Assembly (NCBI GenBank): GCA_015039365.1
Contig: WION01000121.1
Location: 62,001 to 126,000 of the forward strand
DNA length: 64,000 nucleotides
Direction: 5' to 3'
DNA from: Amanita rubescens
Taxonomy: Eukaryota; Basidiomycota; Agaricomycetes; Agaricales; Amanitaceae
The translations under genes and the position numbers were made by a program. The notes under the pieces are model-generated. The model made no database searches and had not been told where the DNA came from. It saw only the letters and a list, made by a program, of their open reading frames with translations. Of the stretch, positions 1-10,359 are shown piece after piece (the first letter of the stretch is position 1; each line of letters starts with the position of its first letter).

Positions 1-309
1 GTTCAGAAACAAGCCGCTCTTCATAAGCCGTGAGATGTACTCCGAGGTGACACGGATACTCGAATCAGGGAATCTTAGGCCTCCAAACGAGACTCTAATG
101 AACTTCGATGGGTCATCGGAACGGATAATGCGATTGCTCGATAATTGTTCCATCTGGATCGTGATTTTCTCTGCCGTGAAACTGATACCTTTACCATAGA
201 TAACCCCTGGTTTGGGGTTACGAGGGAGTGCCAGCGCAGCTGACGGCACCGTGAATCTCCACTCGCTATCCTCTGGTAAAGGGTTCAGTCTCAGATTGTG
301 GGGGGGCAT
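1..309 (-). CDS. RNA-dependent RNA polymerase-like protein, partial (runs off the left edge)
   Basis: Read on the minus strand from an ATG at 309, the frame stays open to the window edge for 103 residues. It contains an SNRIIR motif followed by KFIRVSF, which resembles the SNRVLR...FLRVxF block that opens the conserved part of eukaryotic cellular RdRPs (the quelling/QDE-1 class used in RNA silencing). In that family the block usually follows several hundred N-terminal residues, but here the plus-strand NTPase gene starts only about 120 bp upstream. Either upstream exons are missed or this is a truncated copy. The catalytic double-psi barrel region would lie outside the window. Assignment is by motif recall only. 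Confidence 0.5.
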   Translation of the reverse strand, partial: MPPHNLRLNPLPEDSEWRFTVPSAALALPRNPKPGVIYGKGISFTAEKITIQMEQLSSNRIIRSDDPSKFIRVSFGGLRFPDSSIRVTSEYISRLMKSGLFLN

Positions 310-364
310 GATAGAGAAAGTCGTTCCGGGTCCGCGGCTGACACATCCGCAGTAACCCCCTCTG

Positions 365-370
365 TATAAA
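365..370 (+). promoter_or_regulatory. TATA box of the small P-loop NTPase gene
   Basis: TATAAA lies 61 bp before the ATG at 431, in the short gap between the divergent RdRP-like fragment and the NTPase gene. Position and orientation fit a core promoter for the plus-strand gene. Confidence 0.5.
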
Positions 371-430
371 AGCTAGACACGGTGTGACTAATCGCTCCAT
401 CTTTCTGATTCCCACTTGCATCGCCCCGCA

Positions 431-1088
431 ATGGCGAACCAGGAAGTTAGTGGGCGCAAAGTCGTATACATCGTCGGACCCTCGGTACGTGTTGACGTGA
501 TTAGTGGCCTTCATCCATTCAAGACATGCATATTGACTCCAGTCAACGGGCAAGACGACCCTATGCACTGCGTTATCAGAAGTCTTAAACCTTAGTGAGA
601 CGGCATACGTTACAGAGGTTGCGCGGAAGGTGCTTAAAGAGCGTGGGTATACGCGAAATGATGTCCACCACTTAGAAATGCAGCGGGACATCATGCTCGC
701 ACATATCCAATCGGAGCGCCTTGCGAGAGACTCGGAAGAGTCTCCCGGTTTGATCCTTTGCGACAGGTCCGCTATAGATGCCATTGTATATGCGATTTTG
801 ACGGCGGGTGATGATCGGAACGCAAATGACCGTAGGGATCAGCTGATTCGAATGGACGAGTTCCAAGACATTCTTCCTTCGTATCGCCAATCGCTATTTT
901 TTCTACTGGAACCAGTCGAAGAATGGATCGTCGATGATGGAGTGCGGTCGATAGACAACATATGGGGTTGCTTCGAAACGTTTCAAGCCACCCTTCGGTA
1001 CCTGGGCATCGAGTATCGTGTTATTTCCAAGGAGAATAAGCTTATAGCAGACAGAGTCGCAATTGTAACGAAATTGGTTGGGTCTTGA
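431..1088 (+). CDS. Small P-loop NTPase, AAA_28/NadR-like, 199 aa
   Basis: Two exons, 431-484 and 543-1088, with a GT-AG intron (485-542). Exon 1 ends ...VYIVGPS and exon 2 begins STGKTT, so the intron falls inside the Walker A loop (GPSSTGKTT, residues about 16-24). A second acidic motif, LILCDRSAIDAIVYA, resembles the hydrophobic-Asp-Arg segment of NadR/Ttd14-type ATPases and small kinases. The protein is a stand-alone ATPase or kinase domain of ordinary size; the substrate cannot be told. The joined frame is open through both exons to a TGA at 1086. It has a TATA box and no frame lesion, so it looks functional. A different NTPase with its P-loop coded directly after an intron lies at 26957. 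Confidence 0.8.
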
Positions 1089-1752
1089 AAGCTCGGAAGG
1101 AGAGTGTAGTTCTAGTTTCCTGGTTTTTTTGTAAAATGGCAAGTGTAATGGTACTATGAACTGAACATACGAATCGTTGATATTCATGGCCAACCATCGC
1201 CGAGCTAAGAACGCCGACAGGCGGCAGGAATTTTTTTCCGTAACGGATACTTCAGTGGGATGCCGATTGGCGACAAGGTTTGTGGCGCATGTCATGTATT
1301 GACATGTTTCCAAGAGGGGAACTGGACCGCATCCGTGCATAAGAGTGCTGTGCAACGTTGGTTTTAGCGATTCTGCTTTCTTGATCATGAATAGTGTGAG
1401 CGTCACCTTCTAAAATACTCTCGACCCACATCAAAGAACAGACCCGGACAGATCCGGACACCACTGCTGTTCGTGATGCATGATGAAGGAAGTATAACTG
1501 AGAAGATATAAATAGTCACACACCGGGATTAGATCCATTCCAGTGATGCCATCAGCGAATTAGGTACATTGGCCGCACTGCCAGGGCCCAGCGGTGTCCG
1601 CTCGGGACAACTTTGCCTTCTTCCACTTTCTTTTTCTCCCCTCCTACTGGTGCGCGCTTGGTCCGCGTTACCTTTTTTCAGTTCCTTTGAAAGGAACCAT
1701 TGCATCGCACTGTGTGCTTTGCAATTAACGTTGTCCACAGGCCATTTTGATA
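1089..1752. other. Intergenic region upstream of the fungalysin gene
   Basis: No convincing coding exon. A TATAAATA at 1507-1514 and a pyrimidine-rich stretch around 1612-1650 are candidates for the fungalysin core promoter, though the TATA lies 245 bp before the ATG, implying a long leader. Confidence 0.4.
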
Positions 1753-4155
1753 ATGGATTCGTTCAAGTCGCTCGTTTTCCGCTTCGCTATCCTTGCAAGC
1801 ATTATTGTAATGACAAATGCCGCACCATGGCCTGTCTATGCTCGCCACCCCACTCATCGTATCAGGACAATCGGAAAAAGACGAACTCAAGTAGTAACGT
1901 TCCAACCCAAACCGTTGTATAAGGTAAGTTTCGAGTTTTTCATCCTAACATTTTGTTATTGAGTCTCGGTTGAGACCTTTGGGGCTAGCGGTATCGATGA
2001 TGGCAACACGGTTTCTCCGAATCAGCCTTGGTCGCTCAATGATTCCGTAGTGTCATTCGTCCAGTCGCAGCTGGGAATTGGCCCGTCTGAGATTGGGTGG
2101 AAATCTGGTTACTCTGACGATGTGGCTCACTATGCCTTCGTTAAGCAACATTATGTGAGTTTGGACCTTATGTTTCTCACCCAAATGAACTTATCCGCTA
2201 CAGGATGGAATCCCATTTGCAAACGCTGTGGCTAATGTTGCTTACAACAAAAACAACAAAGTTGTTTCTTTTGGCTCTTCATTCGTTAACGCCAGTACGT
2301 CAAATGCCCCTCAACGTCTTGACATCTCATAAAGTCTTTGACAGCCAGCATTGCACCCTCTCAACCAACTGTTTCCTTTGAAAGCGTGCTCCCGTATATC
2401 GAGGAATTGCTAGGCGGCCAGTTCAACAACCATCCGCCGAGCTTGGAATATCTTGTGAGGCCGGACATGTCAGTCGCATTGACACACGTACTTCAAATCC
2501 AGAACACCACAGATGGAACATGGTATGAGGCGTACATCTGTGCGCATACCGGACAACTTCTCAGCGTGAACGATTTTGTCGCTCATGCGAGCGTGAGTAC
2601 AGTCGAATTCCATTCCACAGTCTAGCTTACTGAAAAGGTACAGTACACTGCCCTGCCGATTCAGAAGCTCTCGGTTGCCGACGGCTTGGAAGCACTAACT
2701 GATCCTGGAGACGCGATTTCCTCACCCATAGGATGGAACAGCGATGGAAGTGTCAACATTACGGTAACTTCGTGCGTTCATCGCTGAGATAACTTTGTAC
2801 TTGCGATTTACTCATACATACCAGGGGCAATAACGTCATAGCATTCAAGAACGTCAAAAGCGATAGCCAGCAAACCAGCAGCCAATCCAGCGCCGTTCTC
2901 AATTTCCAGTACACCTACGACAGTTCCGCGGACGCAACCGACCCCAACAATATAGATGCTTCGCGCGTCAATGGGTTCTACGTCGCCAACATGGTCCATG
3001 ACATTGCTTACAAGTATGGATTCACAGAAGACGCGTTTAATTTTCAGTTTGATAATCTGGGCCGAGGAGGGAGTAACGCGAAGGATGGCGACGGGGTTTT
3101 GCTCTCCATCCAAGATCCGTCTGGTACTAACAACGCAAACTTTGCGACGCCTCCCGAGTAAGCGTCTCTTTTGATAACCCGACAGTAAGGGGTATGTGCT
3201 AACGACACACAAGTGGTCAATCTGGCATTTGCAGGATGTTCATTTGGGATCTCCTAAGCGTTAGTTTCAACGATACATTCCAGATGTAAAACTGATCATG
3301 GGATTACAGCCACGTCGTGATGGAGCGATGGAGAACGATATAGTTGTACACGAAATGACGCATGGTATCACGAATCGAATGACTGGTGGAGGAACAGGAC
3401 GCTGCTTGCAATCCACCGAAGCTGCGGGTTTGGGTGAGGGTTGGTCAGATGCTATGGCCGAGTATGTTGCATACGTTTACGCTTCTACATGGATATTGAC
3501 GCACGCTCAGCTGGATGCAACAAAAGGGCGCAACAATCGCGGACTTTGCGATTGGACAGTACGTGACTGGAAATAGTCATGGAGTCCGACACCATCCTTA
3601 CTCAACTGACCCGTAAGTATTCTGCGTTCGCGATTGGACTAGTAGATTGATGAACGCGTCTTCAATGCTTAGGAACGTCAACCCCCTTCGGTACTCCGAT
3701 CTCCAAATGACGACAGACCCTCACAGTACGTCTTTCCATACTTTACAGTTGTTTTTCATCTGTTGATCGTATCCAGGCGTCGGTGAAATATGGGCTAACA
3801 TGCTGCACAACGTCCTCGCCGCTCTCGTCCAAGAACGTGGTTTCTCCACGCAAGCATTGACAAACCCAGATGGACCTGAAGGCAACGTTGTCTTCATGCA
3901 CCTATTTATCGATGGTCTAGCTCTCCAGCCTTGCAATCCCACATGTATGTTCTATTACTGAGGTCTGCGAGAATGATGTTAATCGGATGCTTAGTTGTGG
4001 CTGCGCGAGATGCTTGGATTCAAGCGGATCAGACCAGGTTTCAGGGTATTCACCGGTGCACATTATATAGCGCGTTTGCTAGCCGTGGCTTGGGTTCGAA
4101 TGCAGGTGACGACTTTGTGGATGACGACTCAGTGCCGGCAGATTGTTTCCGGTAG
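1753..4155 (+). CDS. Secreted M36 metallopeptidase (fungalysin), 610 aa, intact
   Basis: Twelve exons fit one frame: 1753-1923, 1975-2154, 2204-2294, 2345-2592, 2644-2771, 2825-3157, 3214-3259, 3310-3461, 3511-3612, 3673-3725, 3777-3944 and 3995-4155. Their sum is 1833 nt, exactly 611 codons including the stop. The N-terminus is a signal peptide (hydrophobic core RFAILASIIVMTNA), followed by an FTP-type propeptide. The catalytic part has the zinc motif HEMTH (about residues 413-417) and GLGEGWSD (about 439-446), whose Glu supplies the third zinc ligand. The C-terminal ARDAWIQAD and ASRGLGSNA blocks typical of fungalysins are present. Length matches the usual 600-635 aa. It would degrade extracellular protein such as elastin, keratin or host proteins. 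A decayed second copy lies at 14705. No lesions seen. Confidence 0.95.
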
Positions 4156-4276
4156 ACGATTCTGCCCCATTGATGATGAAATTTTATGACTTGAGACGTT
4201 TTTACTGTAAAATACTGTCGAGCTAATGCTAGCTCATAATAATCATGATTCCTGATAGATAAACACAGTATCAATC

Positions 4277-5689
4277 CTACCCTATTACGAAAAACATCCC
4301 CGGCCCCCAACAGTCAAATGTAAAGCGAATGCCCCTGTCTTCGCACATGGATTCCAGAGACTCCAGCTCCGTAGTCACATGACGTGCCATACCATTCAAA
4401 TTTAATATCAGTTCTTTTGGGCCAGCATCGATGTTACCAGCCATCGGATTGCGACGCGCCATCATTTCATTGACCGGTTTCAGGTCCCCATCCTCGAAGA
4501 AGCTGAAGATCGATAACACGCTTAGATGGCTAAGCGGAAACTCAGTTGGCTGGACTGCCTGAGTGCTTGATTCCGATCCTCCAAGGCATTCAAAAACTTC
4601 AGAAATGTAGGGCATGTACCTGGCCTGGATATATAACTCTTGGACATCCGGCATGTGCGGAAATATGTCGTTGAGAACCGGTGAATCGAGGGATAAGGCA
4701 GAGAATTTGGAGAGCTCGCATTTTGATCTGACGAGGAAGGCATTGATTCTCCCGGCTACTTCGGAGTCGTCCAGTTTTTCATCGGGTTCGTCCTCCGTTG
4801 CGCACTCCCCGTGGAACGTGATTCTTAGTTCCTTCAACGCTGGCGCCTCCAGGACGGTTAAGAGCAAAACACCGTAGACGGACAAATATTTCAAGCATGG
4901 AAGCTTGACGATTTCGAAATCGGCTGGATTGAGGTAGCTGAGATAGAAAATTTCATCAACGGAAAACCTCTCTAGATTAACGGTCTGTCGAAGGGTAGAT
5001 ATGATTTCTTTCGTGCCGTCCGTGGAAGATAGGTGAATACTCGTGAGTGACGCCCAGTTGAATCTCCAGGCTGCGGAACAAATAGAATTGAGTTGGATAC
5101 GTGTTAACTGCGGCGCGTCCTCGAAAAGGTCACAGAGTTCACGACGCAACACACTGTCAGCGTCATCACCACTGAGATTGTCCTTCTCGTAATCACTGGG
5201 TACACGATCAAGCATCATGAGCGTTAAAGTCTGTAACATTGGCAGTTGGTTTTTTATGTCGCGGAGCAATGCAAGCTGCGATAGCTGCACTTCCATTACT
5301 ACATTCTTCCATTGGGCTGAATAATTCAGGAATTTCGAAAGAACGGTCTGAACGTAGGGCACTTTTTTCTTTATGAGGGGTTCAAGTTGAAGCGCGAACA
5401 AGGTGAAGGAAAATGGTGCTCCACGAGTCATGTCGAGAAAGAACGTTAAGATTTCCATGGTACGCGCGACGTGTAGTCGCTTTTTACCGCCATTATGGGC
5501 TTGAGGCTTCTCTATTTCGACTTCGCTCCAGAAGTACGGCTGCATTAACAAAAAAGCAGCTCTCCATTGGGAGCAAATTTGGCCAAGATACCACGGAAAC
5601 TTGTGTGCCTCGTGAACTTTCAAAGGTGAGGATAGGTGCGAGAAGATGTCGCGTATGACATCCGAAGGTATGCGGCGCGTCCCGTACAT
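4277..5689 (-). CDS. F-box protein, paralog 1 (470 aa)
   Basis: Single-exon gene. An F-box-like motif, IPSDVIRDIFSHL, lies at residues 7-19, followed by a family signature FPWYLGQICSQWRAAFL (about 33-49). The remainder is a leucine-rich, irregular repeat region with family blocks TRGAPFSFTL, LTRIQLN, LKYLSVYGVLLLTVL and a C-terminal LESMCEDRGI. F-box proteins normally recruit substrates to SCF ubiquitin ligases through Skp1; the C-terminal part would choose the substrate. It is 121 bp downstream of, and convergent with, the fungalysin gene. Four paralogs lie within the next 13 kb. The substrate is unknown; the frame is intact. Confidence 0.8.
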   Translation of the reverse strand: MYGTRRIPSDVIRDIFSHLSSPLKVHEAHKFPWYLGQICSQWRAAFLLMQPYFWSEVEIEKPQAHNGGKKRLHVARTMEILTFFLDMTRGAPFSFTLFALQLEPLIKKKVPYVQTVLSKFLNYSAQWKNVVMEVQLSQLALLRDIKNQLPMLQTLTLMMLDRVPSDYEKDNLSGDDADSVLRRELCDLFEDAPQLTRIQLNSICSAAWRFNWASLTSIHLSSTDGTKEIISTLRQTVNLERFSVDEIFYLSYLNPADFEIVKLPCLKYLSVYGVLLLTVLEAPALKELRITFHGECATEDEPDEKLDDSEVAGRINAFLVRSKCELSKFSALSLDSPVLNDIFPHMPDVQELYIQARYMPYISEVFECLGGSESSTQAVQPTEFPLSHLSVLSIFSFFEDGDLKPVNEMMARRNPMAGNIDAGPKELILNLNGMARHVTTELESLESMCEDRGIRFTFDCWGPGMFFVIG

Positions 5690-6196
5690 GCTGTAGCCTT
5701 TTGATCACGGCAGGATTACCAAGCCTGCAGGAAGTATTTGAGAATGTAGAATCTATGCACGAACAATTTGAACTTACGCAAAACGTAGACTGATGTTGCT
5801 TAGTACAATGACGGTTTGCTAAATTTGGGTGAGACGTTTCTCAAGCCTCCGGTAATTTATGTAAATTCCGAATGCCCGTTGACAGCGGCCATTCGGCATT
5901 GCCGGATGTCGCCATAAGCAGCATGTATAAGTACACTCTGGTCGCAATAGCACGATAAGTGATCTTAGTCTAGAATCAATCTATTCACAATTGCATCGTC
6001 TGGTTTCGGAAAGCGAGGGTCGGAACTTGCCAAGCTGCCAAGCTTAGTACTAATTTGGCAAAGTTGGCATCGCCTCATTTTCGAACCAGCTACCACGATA
6101 CGCGTAAGCCTCAGGTTGACAACTAAACGTGTCCTGCATTCTGAATTTCCTGACAGTGACGTTCCTGTTTATAATCGAATCGCGGAACCAATCTCC
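5690..6196. other. Divergent promoter region between F-box 1 and F-box 2
   Basis: No coding exon recognised. A TATAAGTA-type box near 5926-5933 faces the plus-strand gene, about 265 bp before its ATG. Confidence 0.35.
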
Positions 6197-7687
6197 ATGC
6201 GCTCTACGCACCTCATACCCGCGGAAACCATACACGAGATTTTCTCGCACTTATACGAGTCACCCTTGCGAGTTCACGAAGCGCATCAGTTTCCCTGGTA
6301 TCTCGGCCAAATTTGCTCCCAATGGAGAGCTGTATTTTTGTCGACGCGGCTGCTCTTTTGGAATGAAATTCAGATAGAGTCTGCGAGTCATGCTGAAGAA
6401 AGTGAAAGGGATGCTACCGTGGCCAGACCAACCAATCTCAGGTTGCATGACTCGGACTCTGAAACCGATACAGACCAGTCCGAAGATTGGCAACCGGACG
6501 CCTCGCGTACTATGGCGATGTTAACTTTCTTTCTCGATATTACTCGCGGAACCCCATTCTCCTTCACGTTGTATAGCGAGCAAAGTTATCATACAACAGA
6601 CATTGAAATTCAATACGTGCGGCTCGTTTTATCAAAACTCTCGGATTACTCAATGCAGTGGAAAAACGTAGCCATGAAATTACAGTTCTCCGAATTCATG
6701 TTGCTCCGTAACGTCAAAAATCGTCTCCAGTCGTTACAATGCTTGGAGCTAGTCCTGCCACATCATTCCGAGACGGAGAGATCCGAGTCCAATGATCCTC
6801 TGCTGGGTGACATTTTCGAGGACGCACCATTGTTAACTAATATCAAACTTTGCCGCCTCTCGGACATGGCGTGGACGTTCAACTGGGCGTCCCTGACTAC
6901 CATTCGCATCCTTACCTCAGACGACCCCGAGGACATCGTCTCTGTCCTTCGTCACACCACCAATTTAGAGAAATTTACCATCAATTACATGCGCTTTCCC
7001 CTCAACTCCGTGAACGCGGCGAAAAGTGGAATCATTAAGCTTCCATACCTCGAATATCTGTCCATTCAGGGGGTGTCTCTCTTAACCGTCATTCAAGCAC
7101 CCGCGTTGAAATTTCTGGGTATCAATTTCTGGAATCAGTACAGTGATGGTCCACATTCTCTCGAAGAAGGGGACGGCGCCTTCAAAGCCAGAGTAACAAT
7201 GGACTTCCTCCTCCGATCACATTGCAAAGTCGCGGCATTTTTTTCAAGGGGTCTCAAATCATCGGCTCTCGTAGAGATCTTGTCCTATATGCCGGATCTT
7301 CATAGATTCGCGTCAGATGATGAATGCGAGTTTCTAATTGGAATGGTTAAATGGCTTGCCGGATCGCAATCAAGCACTGACGCGACCCAGCCACATGATC
7401 TGCCACTACCACGTTTGGTTTCGTTGGCGTTTTTCAGGACATTCTTGTTCTCCGCCAGTTCTTCAGTGCATACGTTTCTGGAAGCGCTTCAAGATAGGAT
7501 AGCTGGTCGAAACGTACTAGGTGATACGAAGGACCTAAGTCCGTTGAAAGCACTCCGTTTACATAGAAGACCTGGCTTGAAGAACGTATTGGATAGATTG
7601 GAATCTTTGTGTAGGGAAAGGGGGGTTCAATTAACTTACATAGATAACCTAAGCATGGATTTTGACTATGCTAGCAGGTCGATATAA
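6197..7687 (+). CDS. F-box protein, paralog 2 (496 aa)
   Basis: Start chosen at the ATG at 6197, because MRSTHLIPAETIHEIFSHL then matches the N-termini of the paralogs; the frame is open 27 codons further upstream without an ATG. The F-box is followed by FPWYLGQICSQWRAVFL, an acidic insertion (SDSETDTDQSEDW, about residues 85-97) not seen in paralog 1, TRGTPFSFTL, LEYLSIQGVSLLTVIQAPALK and the C-terminal LESLCRERGVQL. Single exon, intact. Presumed SCF substrate receptor; target unknown. It is divergent from paralog 1 and the longest of the five copies. Confidence 0.8.
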   Translation: MRSTHLIPAETIHEIFSHLYESPLRVHEAHQFPWYLGQICSQWRAVFLSTRLLFWNEIQIESASHAEESERDATVARPTNLRLHDSDSETDTDQSEDWQPDASRTMAMLTFFLDITRGTPFSFTLYSEQSYHTTDIEIQYVRLVLSKLSDYSMQWKNVAMKLQFSEFMLLRNVKNRLQSLQCLELVLPHHSETERSESNDPLLGDIFEDAPLLTNIKLCRLSDMAWTFNWASLTTIRILTSDDPEDIVSVLRHTTNLEKFTINYMRFPLNSVNAAKSGIIKLPYLEYLSIQGVSLLTVIQAPALKFLGINFWNQYSDGPHSLEEGDGAFKARVTMDFLLRSHCKVAAFFSRGLKSSALVEILSYMPDLHRFASDDECEFLIGMVKWLAGSQSSTDATQPHDLPLPRLVSLAFFRTFLFSASSSVHTFLEALQDRIAGRNVLGDTKDLSPLKALRLHRRPGLKNVLDRLESLCRERGVQLTYIDNLSMDFDYASRSI

Positions 7688-7903
7688 GTACAACTAGTAA
7701 GTAGCATTACAAACGGCGCCGACAGTTCAATGGTGATGGATCGAACCTAGTAGAGGCCCTCATTCAACCCCGTTGATTAAGTTTTTTCGAGTTCAAGTAT
7801 TTAAATTGTTCTCGAATTGACAAACACGATTGTTTGTAATACTTCCCGGTAGACATTTGAAAGTTGTTAACCCGAATTTATGCAGCCGTTTCCTTCACGA
7901 ACC

Positions 7904-7952
7904 GTAATCTGACCCCTGTTTCCCTACACAAAAATTCCAATCTCTTGTATAC
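7904..7952 (-). pseudogene. Relic of an F-box paralog C-terminus
   Basis: On the minus strand a short stretch reads KRLEFLCRETGV, matching the C-terminal family motif LESLCRERGV of the neighbouring F-box proteins. No longer frame surrounds it. Probably what is left of a sixth, deleted copy. Confidence 0.45.
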
Positions 7953-8743
7953 ACCTCGTTCGGATTAAGCTGCCGATGATGGCCGAGGCCTTCTAAAAAA
8001 AAAAAACTAATTAACATGCTTTTTGCCGATGTTACTTGTATCTGTTTCTCACAAAAGTTATACATATTGGTCTACAGATTTATATAAAAGATCTAGCTAG
8101 TCGTATTCAGAGATCATAAGTCTCCCGAGCCTCATTTCATTTCATTCTGGAATCGCTTCACTCCGAACTGTAGCGGCAAATACCGACTCGCGACTTGGCA
8201 AGCATGAGCAAATAGTGTTGTGCGGGTATATACATTTACTCTATTATTTCCTCAAAGGTTTGCCTCTGCTGCTATAAAATATTAAATACTACCAAACCAA
8301 ATGGCCTCGGATATGCCACGCAAAGCGGTGGCCCACAGCACCAAGTTGATGAAGCATACACACCCTCGGGCTTCATCGTTTCTTCATCTGGCTCCACTAG
8401 TACACGCACGTTTTGCCTCTGTAGGGCCAGGTTTGCGGCTGACGACACTTTGCTTGATAGTAAGGCTTTTTTACATTGCAGAGCGAAGGTCATCCCGTAT
8501 GTACATACATGGCATTGGGTTGTGCAAAAAGCGAGCTGGGCCTTTCCGGTCGTTTCGCCAAAGAAATCATCCAGATTCGGAATTTACCGAGCAGATCGTG
8601 CCTGCATTCGAACCATCACAGCACACCGTACGTGACAATGTAAGTGGGTCCTTGAACTATACACGCGCGGCTTTACGTTCTAAATGAATCCATCCGTAGT
8701 AACACATCAGTGCCGCCGTGACCGAACTGTGGCATCACTCATC
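7953..8743. other. Intergenic stretch, no gene recognised
   Basis: A-rich tract at about 7997-8008 and AT-rich sequence up to 8280. Nothing coding was identified. A TATATAAAAG near 8090 could serve an unrecognised transcript. Confidence 0.3.
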
Positions 8744-10126
8744 ATGCCCTCTATACACCACGTACCTGCAGAAATTGTACGCGAGATATTCTCGCACCTA
8801 TCTTCTCCCTTGCGAATTCACACAGCACACGAGTTTCCATGGTATCTCGGCCAAATTTGCTCTCTAATGAGAGCTATATTTTTGTCAATGCAGCCATGCT
8901 TCTGGAACGAGCTCGAGATAGAGTATCCGGAACGTGATAGTAGACAACTGGGTTTCGCGCGGACCATGGAGATGTTGGCTCTCTTTCTAGATAACACTCG
9001 CGGAGCACCGTTCTCTTTCGCCTTGTTCAAGGAGACAGGCGATTCAACACGTATAGGAAGCTCCTACGTGCAGCCTATCATTTTGAACCTCCTGAATTAT
9101 TCGATGCAATGGAAGAGTGTATCATTGACACTACAAATGGAGGACTTTCCGTTGCTCCGTAGCGTCAAAAACCGTCTCCCATTATTACAAAACATGGAGC
9201 TTGTTCTATCGCAATATGGAGTAGAGGATTATCTCTATCTCGCCGAAGCACTTCCTGATTTAGGAGTGAGTAACATCTTCGAGGGTACACCACTTTTGGC
9301 CCATGTCAAACTTTGCTGCCTCTCGGACGCACTGTGGAGATTCAACGGGGCAGTGCTGACTACACTTTACCTCATGTCCCATTCCTTTTGCAACCCTCAG
9401 TCTGTCATCTTTATCCTTCGACAGGCCATTAATCTAGAGGAGCTCACCATTGGTGACACGTATCTTGACACCGACTTTTCGACTGTGGGGAACAGTGGAG
9501 CCGTTAAGCTTCCACGCTTGAAATATCTGAACACCCAAACGATGCATGTCTTAAACATCATCAAAGCGCCCGCCTTGAAGGTGCTAAAAATTGACTTCTG
9601 GCATGTCAACTCTCAAGACATCGGGTTACAACAAGATATGGCGAGGATAACAATAGATTTCCTCCTCAGATCAGATTGCAAACTCTCGGTACTCTCAGCA
9701 ACGTTTATCGGATCACTAGCTCTCCGGGAGGTTTTGTCTTACGTTCCGGATCTTGAAAGATTGTCACTGCATAGAACTCGACTTCTATCTGAAGTGGTTG
9801 AGTGGCTTGCCGGATCGCGCTCAGGCACGGCGGGCGCAGCCCAGTCACGGGAACTGCCACTACCACGATTAAATATGTTATGGCTCAACAGCTACGAAAA
9901 CAAATACTTGCTCCACACCAGCGCTGAAACGATACATCCCCATACATATCTAGAAGCACTTTACAATATGGTTTCTCATAGAAACCCCCCGGGAACTGTG
10001 AGGGATCCAAGCCCCAAAAATCTGTATTTACAAGAACCCGGAAAGGAACGAGTAGTGTTTACAGGTCCGGTCCGGTCCGGTTTTTTACCCAAATTTGGGA
10101 AAACCGTGACCGTGACCGGTCATTGA
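8744..10126 (+). CDS. F-box protein, paralog 3, 3' end replaced by an hAT element
   Basis: The ATG at 8744 (MPSIHHVPAEIVREIFSHL) aligns with the other family starts; an earlier in-frame ATG at 8684 would add 20 residues. Family blocks FPWYLGQICSLMRAIFL, TRGAPFSF, LKYLNTQTMHVLNIIKAPALK and YVPDLERLSL are present. Homology stops at about 10052, where the terminal repeat of the hAT element begins; the last 25 or so codons up to the TGA at 10124 are translated transposon. The C-terminal LESLC...GV motif is lost, and it is not found on the far side of the transposon. The product may still fold, but it is a truncated allele of the family. Confidence 0.75.
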   Translation: MPSIHHVPAEIVREIFSHLSSPLRIHTAHEFPWYLGQICSLMRAIFLSMQPCFWNELEIEYPERDSRQLGFARTMEMLALFLDNTRGAPFSFALFKETGDSTRIGSSYVQPIILNLLNYSMQWKSVSLTLQMEDFPLLRSVKNRLPLLQNMELVLSQYGVEDYLYLAEALPDLGVSNIFEGTPLLAHVKLCCLSDALWRFNGAVLTTLYLMSHSFCNPQSVIFILRQAINLEELTIGDTYLDTDFSTVGNSGAVKLPRLKYLNTQTMHVLNIIKAPALKVLKIDFWHVNSQDIGLQQDMARITIDFLLRSDCKLSVLSATFIGSLALREVLSYVPDLERLSLHRTRLLSEVVEWLAGSRSGTAGAAQSRELPLPRLNMLWLNSYENKYLLHTSAETIHPHTYLEALYNMVSHRNPPGTVRDPSPKNLYLQEPGKERVVFTGPVRSGFLPKFGKTVTVTGH

Positions 10127-10359
10127 AAAACTCCCAAAATCTAGCAACCGTAACCGGACCACCCGTAACCGGTTACAACTGGTCCGGTCAAGCTTGCTTA
10201 ACCGGTTATGACCAGTTGTAACATGACCGGTTATAACTGGTTATGACCGGTTATAACTGCAAAAACTAAGGCTGGAACATCGACAAAGAAAGTTATCATT
10301 AGGATAATTAACTAGTACGCTACTGGCGAGTCTACTATTTAAAAACTAAGTACGGATAG

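Noticed and set aside
266..784. 172-codon minus-strand frame across the NTPase gene
   Set aside because: It is antisense to the well-supported two-exon NTPase and has no domain; the RdRP-like signal is in a different minus frame.
2808..3212. 134-codon minus-strand frame
   Set aside because: Antisense shadow of fungalysin exon 6.
8301..8687. 128-codon plus-strand frame upstream of F-box 3
   Set aside because: No domain, no start context, low-quality composition; probably chance in leader sequence.
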